From NCBI GenBank assembly GCA_949128135.1, contig OX421972.1, positions 111,281,826-111,345,825 of the forward strand: DNA of 64,000 nt, in the 5' to 3' direction. This document shows positions 1 through 12,900 of the stretch, piece after piece. The position numbers and the translations under genes were made by a program. The notes beneath the pieces were generated by a model. That model saw only the letters and a list, made by a program, of their open reading frames with translations, was not told where the DNA came from and made no database searches. Source of the DNA: Parasteatoda lunata (Eukaryota > Arthropoda > Arachnida > Araneae > Theridiidae). Every line of letters starts with the position of its first letter. Position 1 is the first letter of the stretch.

Positions 1-42
1 TTATATCTAATACCTATGATAGGAAACAAAAGAAATATTAAA

Positions 43-49
43 TATATAT

Positions 50-140
<91 letters not shown>
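43..140. repeat. TA dinucleotide repeat
   Basis: Nearly pure alternating TA with few interruptions. The sequence from here to exon a is AT-rich intron without recognisable genes. Confidence 0.9.
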
Positions 141-142
<2 letters not shown>

Positions 143-799
143 CATTACAGCATTTCTCAAGTGTTATAATTATTTAAAAATTTTAAATTAATTTAAAAAT
201 TTGTTTCTTAGGAAATTTTTCAGCCACATTTATATTAGCCATTGCACACATTTAATGTGTGCAACTAAATATTATTGTTGTTGTCTTATCTGTGTCAATA
301 AAATATTTCCAAAAGTTTAAAGGAGGAGCTAAATGACTAGTAGTTTTTGACATAAAGTGATTTTTGTTTTTAGAATAATATATGGTGAGAAACAGCTTGG
401 ATGAAGTCTCTTGGGATGCTTATATGAAGTGATGTGCTTGGGACTATATCACAATAAGCCATACTTGTTTTTTAATTTCTGGACATTTTTAGCCAATCTG
501 TCCCTTTATATTGGTTCCAGATAGATACACAATAGGAATTTTGAATTTTCTTTGACTCACCGCAAAGTATACAGAAAAATCTTGTCGTTTATGCAAAAAT
601 CATAAGGTTTTCATCAAAACTGCTCTGAAAAATTTTTTATCGCAATGATTTAAAAATATGACTGATCAATGTATTGCCAGAAGCCCTTTTATTCAGTAAT
701 CACTTATTCATGTGACATGGCCAGTGTGAAGTCTTTTTGTTAATTTTTAAATTTAAACCTATATATGGAAATATAAGCCATTGAATTTTTTTTCTACAG

Positions 800-918
800 T
801 TTATCATCCAGGCAGCCAGGTTGAGGTACTAGATTTGACCCACAATCTGCACAGCCCATTTGGTATTCAGTTTGATGATCCCAACTGGAAACTTTTTCTT
901 GGAAACTTAAAACCATTA
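800..918 (+). CDS. TMEM94: TMEM94 exon a
   Basis: First exon in the window. The acceptor TTTCTACAG ends at 799 and the donor is GTATGT. It starts with 2 nt of a split codon and ends in phase 0. The product includes VEVLDLTHNLHSPFGIQFDD and WKLFLGNLKPL, a soluble segment conserved in TMEM94. The exon that precedes it lies upstream of the window. Confidence 0.9.
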
Positions 919-3900
919 GTATGTACCAACTTTATGTAAAATTTTATTTATTTTTTCTTTAATGCTGCATTCAGTAGTAGTTCATGGTTAAAGCTAAATA
1001 ATGTTACAAAGTTCATAGAATAACTTACAATTTATAATTGTTTTGGTTCTGTAACAAAGAACTTTTTTTGTGTTCAGACAATGATGAAGGTTTTACATGT
1101 CTAAGCTTTGATATAAGGAGTTATCCATAAGTAGTAAATATTTGGTTGTAGTGAACTGTTTTTAAGATGCTATTTAACTGATGTTGTTTAATATGCCTGT
1201 AGTGAAGAACAAAGAAATTGATAGTTCCTTTATAGTGGCAAGGCTGATTGTGCTCTAAAAAAAATCCGGATTTCCGGATTTTTTCCAGAGTTGTTTAGGT
1301 ATTATACTTATGTATTTGGTTTTTGTAATTTGTATTATATTTCTCTCTGCCTGGACTTTTGGTAAAACCTTTGGGGTACAGAGAGAGCAACTTAGACATT
1401 TGTCGTGCTCTCTCGGCAGAAAAGGTTTTGCATTTATGACTTCCAGGGCTGGTAATCCCTGGCGACGTCAGCTTCGCTTGTCATATTTTTCTTTTTTTCA
1501 TTCTTTATGTATTCTAATAGTGGTATCAATTTACTTTCAGCAATTCTTTAAATTAAATATTACAAAATTTTTAGACAGTTTAATAAGTTCAGAAATATAT
1601 AAATTATGACTTTTAATTAAAAATAATGTAATACATATTATAAAATATTTGGAATCCATAATTTGAAATTCTCTTTTGTAAAATATGTCAAAATTCAGAA
1701 AAGATAAATTTCAGAAAAATTTGTTTTAGCCAGACAAATACTATGTTAAATGGAGAATATTTTGCATGTTACTTAACTTTCCTATTGAAATTTCACTATA
1801 GGATGTAATTTGTTATTAAGGAATTTCAATGTTTTTGGAGACTTATTATTAAGTTAATTAATAAATTAGTAAAATTATATGCTATTGAAATTACTAGTTT
1901 CAACAACAGAATCTGGAAACATATTATTTTAAGGAATTTGGATATACCATCATTTATAGTGGATTCATTGCTGAATCCAAAGGGGGCACACTATGGCAAG
2001 ATTCGACTGTATTGTTTGTTTCTTTTTTTTAACATTATTTTGCTTTACTCATATAAAGCTCAAAACAACTGTTTTATAGTTGGATATTTCTCTTTAGTTT
2101 CCTACTATTCAAATTATACTTCCATAGTTGTATTTATCAAAATAGGGGCATGGGGGGCACATGCGAACAAAGTTTTTTTATTTCATTTTTCAAAAAATAT
2201 CATTAATTTCTCCCAGTAAAGAAACTCCATATGTTTAAAAAGTCTTTTCTTTTTCTTTTTTTTTGTCTTAAGGAATTTTTGAAATTTTTCAATGAAATTT
2301 TTCAAAATGTTTCTTTACTTTATGATATTTTAGAAAAATGACTTCAATTGTTCATATGTGCCCATATGTTAATTTCATCAATTGGGTTTTTCGCAACTTC
2401 ATGTTCCTCAGGAGTTGTAATGAGCCTCTTTCTTTCTTCTCTGATACTCTTTCATGCTTTTTTTTTTTTTTTCATTTTTTCTATTTTTTTCATTTTTAGC
2501 TTTAGCAATTCTATCTTTCTCAGGTGTATCAGTTAATATGTGTGATTTGCCCTTTTCACATTTTCGTTTCTTTAAGTTACTTACTTGGGCTCTTGGAAAT
2601 GGTCGGATTGATTCTGGTGTTGAACAAGTACTGTTAAGATCATTGTCAACATATTCTGCCTGACCATTAGTAAATTTTAAATTTACTAATGATCATTAGT
2701 AATCATAAATTTTTAAAAGAAAAAATTAACAATTAATTAATTAATTATGGAAAATTAAATAACAATCATTTTAAATAGATACATATTTTTTAAACTTATA
2801 ATATTATGAAGATAATTATCTTAATACTATGTAGGGGCGCGTGTGAACTGTTCACATCTGCCCCCAAATGTTTTGTTCTCAAGTGCCTCGTCGTCTTTCT
2901 TAAACCTAACTTGAAAAATAAAGAATTTTTAATTGAGTAAAAAAATAATAATAATTGTCATAAACTTACCTGAATGTTCATATAATTATTTGCAATAGTT
3001 AATTTTAGCTTATTAGTCGATTTATACTATGTTTTCACTTGAAGAAGCGAGTGATAAAAGTATGTACAACAGCAGTTGATACAAAGAAACTGTCAGAATA
3101 GAACAACAAAATAGCTCATTGTTCTGAAAGTTTTGCAGAGAGGTTGGACTAGAACAGCCATCTATTGAAAATTTTTCAAGATTTTTTATTTCAAATCATA
3201 TTGGTAAAACATACCATGTTCACCTGTGCCCCCTCTTTCCTACTATTTTCATACTTGCCAACATATTAAAAGTTTTTATTGCAACCTATTTGAATTAAAC
3301 ATATTTTTATTGAAGCAATGTTTTACACTATTCTGAGTATTATTTCATTGGAAAAAGAAATCAAAGCTATCATTTCTTTCTTTAACTAATAGCATTTTCT
3401 TTCTTTTTTCTCTAGGGATTGGGAATTTTATTGAATACATGCAATCCAAATATGCAAGAACATTACACAAAGTTTTCTGATCACATAGCATGTGAATCTT
3501 TGTATAATGATGCAGCTGTACCTGTAGTCAACAAAAGGTATCTGAGAATATATAAGTATAAAATGTATGTATCAAAATGTAGAGAAAACATGGAAAAATT
3601 ACAGAACAATGAAAGAAGAGAAAAAGAAAAATAGTAAAAAAATCTGGAGAAAAAAAATTCTGAGAAAAGGAAAATTAAATAAATAAAAATCCAGAAAATA
3701 AAATATATAATCTTTTCATCAGCTCACACTGACTATACTACTAGCACATTCCAAAATACAGAATAACTGTCATAAAAAAGTATTTATTTGTGATAATTAA
3801 TTATAGAAGGAGTTACTATAAAGTAAATTTTAAAAGACCAATTGTTAGCAAGTATTTCAGCAATAAATAAATCTGGATTTTATCCGTGAGGTATTATATT

Positions 3901-6900
3901 GTCTTTCGTTAAAATGGAAATATTTTATACATTTTTAAATTTTCTCTAATATTCAAGGCTTTAAAATATTCCATTAATCATAACAATTGCTGTCAAATTC
4001 AGCTGGGGGAAAAAACTTTAGGTTATAAACTAATTATAAGAACTGTTCTACTAAAAACTAATTGAAAGAATTATGTATGGAACAAAATAATTGCCACAAA
4101 GTTGTAATCAGGTTATAACTAAAATATAATTGAGTTATAATCAGGTTATACATTATAAAAGTGAAGAGATGGAACTATAGTTAGTTAAATATAAGAAACT
4201 TCAAAATCATTTGCCAAATAACTCATTAAAATTTATTTATTGTGAATTAATGTATTAAAATTAATTTATTGTAAATTGATTTATTAAAATTAATTTATTG
4301 TAAATTAATTTATTAAAATTAATTTATCATAATTATTTGTATTATTTATTTATTGTATATTGAGTTAAATTAGTTAGACATTAATCTATTGTAAATTAAT
4401 TTTTATTAATTTACAAATGAATTTATTTAAAATTTAAAAAATAATAATTTTATTATAATTATTTCAGGTGCCTCTGTGTTTTAGCACAGCAAATAGGATT
4501 TTCAGATTCAGTTGTAGATTTTTATGAATTAGAACAACAGCTAGGAATATTTAGACATGTGGTGAGTTATTTACAGTACTAATTACAGTACTTTGAATTC
4601 AAGCAAACTGGTTATTTACAGTACTTTGAATTCAAAGCAAACATTGTGTTTTATTTTTACTGGATTTTTTTATTATAATTGTCAAGTACACTGTGTGAAT
4701 AATTATTGTTATGTTTGTGCCTATTCGTGTTTTAGCAGTGCATCGTCTTTAACATGAGCATGTGCTGTCTGCAATTCAGAATTGGGAATAAAGTCTATCA
4801 TTTATCTGAAAATAAGCTGTGTTTTGACAATAAAAGCATGTGGTTTGATAGAGAAAGGCAGAATTTCTAAATTGTATGCTTTTTAACTTAATTGTGAATG
4901 TTGTCTTTTCCTGTAATATTTGAAAAAAAAAAATGTTTTTGTTTTCTGTTTCAATTAGAAATTTGTTAATTTACATATATGTGATTCTGCTCTTGATCTT
5001 GATCTCATTTTTTTCTTTCTTTTTTTTTCATTGGATAGTTTTGAGAAAGTTTAAAAATAATTACACAACCAAAAAGTCTGTTATACATTTTTTTAACTGT
5101 TTAAAAACTAGTAAAATAAAACTTTAAACCTGTGGATTGATAAAAATCAAAGTTGGGTACTTTCAAATTGGATTTTCCCTGGTACAAATTTCCGTTTAAA
5201 TTTATTAACTTATTACAGGCTATTATAAACTCTGATAAAATAAATTGATATGAAATAATCATGTTCAGAAAAGTATAAAACCGAAGACTTGCACACCTTG
5301 AATATTCAAAGTTTAGAAGATCTATTATATAATGTGTACATTCTGTTTTGCATTTAAAATATTTATTTTTAAGCTACAATTTAAACTTTTCTGCTTTGTA
5401 GCACCCTGAAGTTATTCAGAAAGGCAAATTGGCGAAATCACTCAATTTCCCTCGTCTAAAAATGCCATTCCCTAATATGTCTTGTGTGATTGTGAAAGAT
5501 CTCCATAGAGGTGATAATTTTATTTTATTAATTGTTTTGTCATTATTCCTCTTTCTGTGATATGTTTTAGTTGTATTTTGATTTGTAAAAATGTTAATTT
5601 TTTTTTTCTTGTGTTAAAGCGAATCCACAATCTTCAATCATTATTGTTACTCACACTTTGCTATCCTAAACTTTCAAACAAACCTTGTTATTTAGGGATC
5701 AATCTTGTCATTAAGTGAAGTTCTCCCAAATATAAATTACCTGTCATGGCTACTGTTTCACTGATTGTAGTTGCATGTTTTATAAGTTTTGCATTTGATT
5801 GATAACAAACATTTATCATCACATTTTATCATGATGGAAATCAAAGTAATTTTCAAATCACATTTTATTGTGATTTATACGTTTCTAGTGTGTCTATCAC
5901 TACAAAAATACAATGCATTAGTATATAAGAAATGTTAACTCGGTTCTATGTTGGGGTACCTTTTCATAGATGAAGGCTGACAGTGTCGATAACAACTCAT
6001 CCCACATTGTGACCTTCGGGTGTGATGTAAACATGCCTATTTTGACAGAAACTTCCACTTTGATAAGAACACACCTACTTTGACAGTAACGCCCACTTTG
6101 ATCTGAACATGCCTACGTCGATGGATGGTTCGCATTGAACAGTTGACTTACTACTTGTGACTGCGACATTATCGATCTCCTTGCGCTTTTGCTACTCAGT
6201 CTCGATCACACACAAAGTATAAAGTATATACTCTACTGCTAAAGGTAACACAGAAGCGGCCACGACCGCGAACTTAATACAGCTCTCACAATCAACACTC
6301 CAAAAGTACGGTGATCTTAATCCAGCTCTCCCCGCTTCTCACAAAACAGCAATGAATCAACTAGTGGTATCCGTTTGTCGAATTCTATCACAGATAAAAT
6401 TCTGGTGGGGGAGAACTGTAGTGTGGCTACCGCTACAAAAATACAATTCCAATTCACTAGTATGTAAGACTTGTTAACTCGATTCTATGTTAGGATACCT
6501 TTTCATAGATGAAGGTTGTTGATAACAACTCTCCCCACATGTTCATAGTTATTTTACTCTGCATTATTAAAAGAAACTCATTTATACTTTTTTAAGTATG
6601 ATGTGTATTTATATGATCTTTACCAGTAGTAGCTCTTAAATATAATTAAGTAGCATGAAGTAAGCGAAGATAGCTCCTTTTTAATACTAATATTTATTTA
6701 ACATATTTACATTATATACAAGTTGGGTTGAATTACAAGAAACATCACCACACAGCAGGTGATGCGAGGGATATTGGCAGGCTGCCATATGCTTGCTGGT
6801 ATTTATACAATTCTAAGAATATGATGACGTCAGAACTCTTAATTCAGTTCACTTCCAAAATAAGTAAAAACACAATTGATTAAAGACAAACAGATAATAA

Positions 6901-9900
6901 AATGAAATACACCTGATTTTACGATGAGCGGCGAAACCATCACCACACAGTATCCCCCCAGTGACAAAGTCACGATACCAATAATGATTATTTAAAAACA
7001 ATCATAAAATACTAAGTAGTAAATTGAACTATATGTCTTAATTGGGAAAAAATTTCTAACTTAGAAATTGGAATACAATTAATAGATACAAAATATTTAG
7101 ATGCTTTTATATTACGTACTCTTTAACTAAATATTTTGGGAAATGCACACGGCGACCAGATTTTGTAACAATTGGCTTTTCTTCCTTTGTTTGAGATAAT
7201 TGCTTTTCAATCATTGGAATTTTATTTATTTTTAATTTCTCAGAAATTTGAAAAGCTGGTTTAATTCTATCTATTGAGACAGTTATTTTCTTACCATGAA
7301 AATCAATAACAAAGGTTTTATCAGAACGTTCAATTACCCGGTGTGGTCCGGTGTATGCAGGTGATAGTGAAGGACGAATTTTATCTACTCTTAAAAATAT
7401 ATAAGAACAAGATTTTAAATTAGGATTAATATAGAACTTATTTTTACTGTGTGCTGATGCTGCTACAGGACTTAATTTTCTCATTGCGGCCATTAAATTT
7501 GTGACATAATTTTCTGTTACTGGTGGAGATAAAGAATTTGAGTTTAAAAGATCCGAAGGTAGACGTAAGGAAGTACCATGAACAAGTTGTGCACAAGTTG
7601 CATTAATATCGGCTTTTAAATCTGTGCGAATACCTAATAAAACAATTGGTAAAATTTCTGTCCATTTATTATTTTCCTGTGCTATTATAGAACTTTTAAG
7701 TTGTCTGTGAAAGCGCTCTATCATTCCATTACTTTGCGCGTGATATGAAGTAGAATGGATGTGGTTACTGCCTAAGATATTAGTGAGATTTTGAAAAAGA
7801 GTTGATTCAAAATTTCGGCCTTGATCGGTAGTTATAGTAACGGGAGTGCCAAATCTAGAGATCCAACCGTGAATAAGTGCTTTTGCGGTGGTCTCGGCAG
7901 TCATATCCGTAGTAGGGATAACTTCTGGCCATCTCGTGAATCTATCTATTATTGTAAGGCAGTATTGCTTGCCTTCAGAAATAGGAAGTGGGCCAATAAA
8001 ATCCAGATGGATATGGGAAAATCTTGCGTCGGGTTGAGCAAATGTGCTGAAAGGAGCTTTAGTGTGTTGGAAAACTTTAGCTCGCTGACATTTCTCACAA
8101 GAACGAACTTTATTTTTGATATCCACTTTCATGTTGGGCCACACAAATCGTTTAGATATTAAATTTGTAGTTGAATATATTCCAGGATGAGAAAAATAAT
8201 GTAAATTATCAAAAATAATTTGCCTATATGATTTTGGAATAAAAGGTCTAGGGTACTTAGTTGAAAAATCACATATTAAATTAACATCTTCCAAAGAAAA
8301 GTAATGTTTTTCTAATTTTAAAGATGAATTATTTGAATTTAATATTTCTTTCAATTCTGAATCTTCATTTTGTTCCTGTTCTAGTTTTTTAAAGTCTATT
8401 AATGGAGGTTTTGAAATTGCATTTATTTCTATTCGCGATAGAGTATCAGCAATTGAATTAGATTTTCCTTTTACGTGTTTAATATCTGTTGAAAATTGAG
8501 AAATATAATCAAGGTATCTGAATTGGCGCGGGGAACATTTCTCAGGCTTTTGTTTAAACGCATAAATTAGAGGTTTTTGGTCAGTAAAAATAGTAAAACT
8601 TCTACCTTCAAGCATGTGACGAAATTTTTTTATTGACGCGTATATTGCCAATAATTCGCGATCGTATGTTGACCAATTTTGCTGACTTCTATTTAATTTT
8701 GTTGAGAAAAATGCAATTGGTTCCCACCCATTATTATGATATTGCATTAAAGAACTGCCGATTGCAAAATTCGACACGTCAGTCCACAGACTTAAATTAG
8801 CACCAGGTTTAGGATATTTTAAAAGAGTTGCATTGGCTATTGCTTGTTTTGCATCAGAAAAAGATTTGTTTGAAGTATCGGTCCAAATTAACGGTAAATA
8901 AGATTTTTTTGATGATTTGTTACATTTCTTAATATTTCGTTGTCCTTCTAAAAACTTGGTTAAAGGTGATAAAATATGAGCTGCATTAGGAATAAAACGT
9001 CTATAAAAATTAAATAATCCTAGAAATCTACGTAATTGAGTAATCGTATTTGGTTTTGGAAAATTTAGAATTGCATTAACGCGATCAGTTAAAGGTTCAA
9101 TACCTTTTTCGGAAATTTTGAAACCTAAAAATTGTAAACTATTCTGTCCAAATAAGCATTTAGAGGGATTTATTGTTAAACCATAATACTGCAGTCTATC
9201 AAAAAGTGATTTTAAATATGTCATATGCTCTTCGGGAGATTCGGAAGCTATTAAAATATCATCTAGAAAAGCGTAAATGCCTTCTAAGCCTCTAGTTACT
9301 TCGTCAATAAAGCGTTGGAAAGTACTGGCTGCATTGCAAAGACCGAATTGCATACGAGTACTTTTAAAAAACCCGAAAGGAGTTATTATTGCAGTTTTAT
9401 GTACATCTTCATTGGTTATAGGTATTTGATGAAAAGCTCGAATTAAATCAATGTGAGAAAATATTTTAGTTCCATGTAATTCACTAGTAAAATCCATAAT
9501 ATTAGGAATTGGATATTTATCTTTAACAGTTTGAGCGTTTAAAGCTCGATAATCACCTACTGGACGCCAGTCCAAACTATTTTTCTTGGGAACTAAATGT
9601 AAAGGTGATGAAAAATTACTTTTGGAAGGGCGCATGTGGCCTAAATCTAACATTTGTTGAAATTCCATTTTTGCTATTTTTAACCTATCGGGCGCTAGAC
9701 GCCGAGGTTTAGCAAAAACTGATGAACCAAAAGTTTCTATATGATGTACAACATTATGCTTAATAATTTGGTCTGAGCAAATAGGTTTCGTTATTTCAGG
9801 ATATTCATTTAACAATTTTTCATAATCATTTTTGACATCCGAGATTGTCGTGGAATATCGTCTTTGTTAATAAAACAAATAAGAGAAAAACGAAGTTTCT

Positions 9901-12900
9901 GAAGAAACAAGTTTATTTAAAAACATAAAAAAATGTCACAAACAGAGTGACGAAAAGAAAGAATACACAAATGATCTTCTTCAACAGAAGCTTAAATACT
10001 GATAACGGGTGACGTCATGATCCACGCAAGAACGACCAACAGCAAATGAAAATAAACTGGCCGATCCCCGCAGACCATGACCTCACCGACACAAGTTGAA
10101 TGCATGAGATCGAACCTCATACCTTTATTTGTCTAACATGCGGCCCCCTCTCATGCCTTCAACTTTTACAAAAAAATACAGTTTATCAAAATCTTCAATA
10201 AACTAAAGAAATATTAAATTTCCTTAAACTAACACTTAAGTTCTTTCATTCCTGTAACCATCCAAAAGATTAAACTTTCACAAATACTTTTGAACAAAAA
10301 TTTTCAACTTCTAACTTAGTTAAAGGTTTTGTAAAAATGTCCGCTAAGTTAAACTTACTCCTAACGTGTTTAACAGCAAAAAATTTATCATAAATTAAAT
10401 TTCTTAAAAAATGATACCTTACGTCGATGTGTTTCGTCCGACTATTTTCAATAGGTGAATGAGAAAAATCAATTGCAGATTGATTGTCACTAAATATAAT
10501 ACAATCACTTAAATTTATGTCTTTTAAATTTAATTCTCCACACTCATCTATTATACGCTTAATCCATATTACCTCTTTGGCAGCGTCAGTTAAAGTCACA
10601 TACTCTGATTCCATTGTAGATAGACTCACACATCTTTGTTTGAAGGTTTTCCAGAATATCGGAGTTTTATCTAAAAACAATATTATACCACCTACTGATA
10701 TTCTGTCATCCCTGTTAGCAGCAAAATCTGAGTCACAGTAACAATTAACATTTAATTCTCCAATATTTGACAATTTTAAGAAATAATCTTGAGTATTTTG
10801 AACATAACCTAATAATCTTAATAAAGTATTCCAGTGCTTTAAACCTGGATTTTCTTGAAATTGTGATAATATATTTACCGCATAGGAAATATCCGGTCTT
10901 GTGCGATTAGCTATATAAGCCAAACAACCCAAAATGTTCCGAAACGGCAATTTCGCCATTTCATCCACTTCGCTTTTAGAAGATGGACAATCAGCTTTTG
11001 ATAATAAGTTACCCTTAGTAATCAGCAACGATGACAAAGGATATTTAAATCTAGAAAACATTTTACAAACTTTTTGGATGTAACTCTTTTGATGTATAAA
11101 CATCTCACCATCTTTTTGAACAAATTCAACACCTAACAACTTACGCGTTTTACCCAAAATTTTTAAATCAAAATTATCACTTAAAAGTTTAATAACACTG
11201 TCTACTTCATATTTTGTTTTAGCAAAAATAATTATATCATCTACATAAATTATAAGAATTTCATTTTTATATACATATGTACAATTACACCATTTCAATC
11301 TTACAAACTTTAAATTTTCAAGTGTATTATCTAATTCAAAAAACCACTCTCGACCACTTTGTTTGAGTCCATAAATAGCTTTCTTTAAATGACAAACGTG
11401 GTCTTGCTTATTTAAATTAACAAAACCTTGAGGTTGATACATAAATACATCCTCATTCAAATTTGCGTAAAGGTAAGCACACTTAATATCTAATTGGGTA
11501 TGATACCACCCTAGCATACAAACTAAGATTGTGAAAAACATTCTTACAAGAACAAAATTAACCACAGGACTAAATACTTCATCATAACTTTCACCTCGTA
11601 TTTGTTTAAATCCCTGAGCAACTAAACGTGCTTTGTATCTTACAATTTCCCCCTTTTCATTTACTTTAGTTGTGTAAACCCAACGGCTTCCCAAAATTCT
11701 TCTATTTTTAGGAGTTGGAACCAAATCTCAAACTTTTCTTTCTCTCATAGTTTTTATCTCATCTGACATGGCTAATTCCCAATTTTTAACTTGGGGAGAT
11801 CTTAAACAGTCTTTATAATTTCTAGGAATTTTTATTTCAATATGATTAGCTTCGTGTTTTATGTTATAATTAACCTGAAAATTTGAAACTTTACCAGAAA
11901 AAGCATTTTTCCCACTGAAATCAAATAAATCCCTATCATACTTTATCTTGTTACTATTGCAGTAATTTTCTACATCGTTATAGGATCTTAATCTTATATT
12001 TACCCCTTCAATAGTATAATAAATATCAGTTCGACTATTATCTGGGCGGGGTACAGCTTTTCTAATCCACGAAATGTTTTTACACGGAATTAAATCGGGT
12101 TTTACGCTTGAACTACCTGTATCTTCATCTGAAGAACTTTCGTCCAAATCGGGACGTTCCGGTTCAAAACTAGAAAAATTACGTTTAATGGGTTTGGTGC
12201 CCAGTACGGCTTCCACCCCAATTACATTTTCGTCAAAACGAGCATTTATTGTTTCAACAAGTTTCCTTTCGTTTTTAAGCCAAATTCTATAACCTTTCGT
12301 TTGCATTGCATATCCTAACATAATACCTTCTTTAGCTCTCATTTGAAGTTTATTGCGCAACTGTTTTGGTTGTCCCACAAATGCTAAACAACCAAATACT
12401 TTCAAATGAGTGACTGATGGTTTCCTACCACTATACAGTTCAAAGGGAGTTTTAATTTGGTTTTTGTGACAAACTCTATTAAAAGTGTAAGTAAAGCATA
12501 GTAAAGCTTCAGCCCAAAAAGCATTTCCTAATTTACTAGATTTTAACATTGCTTTAATATTGTCTAAGGCAGTTAAATTATAGCGTTCACTAACACCGTT
12601 TTGCTCTGGCGTATAAGCATTAGTACGTTCAGCTTTTATGCCTTCATTTTCAAGAAAATCACTAAACTCTTTATGGCAAAATTCCATGCCATTATCAGTT
12701 CTAACATTTACAATTTTACAGTTTAAAAATCTTTCAGCTCGCTTTTGATATCTTATGAAACTATTAAAAACATCAGATTTCCTTTTAATGGGAAAAGTAG
12801 TAACTTTCCTTGAAAAATCGTCAGTAATAGAAAGAAAGTACCAACTTCCACCATGTGAAACGACAGGCATTGGACCACATACGTCCATATGTAAAAGTTC

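Noticed and set aside
1310..1609. A small hydrophobic protein gene of 99 codons
   Set aside because: Lies within an intron, has no recognisable domain, and its composition follows the local AT bias.
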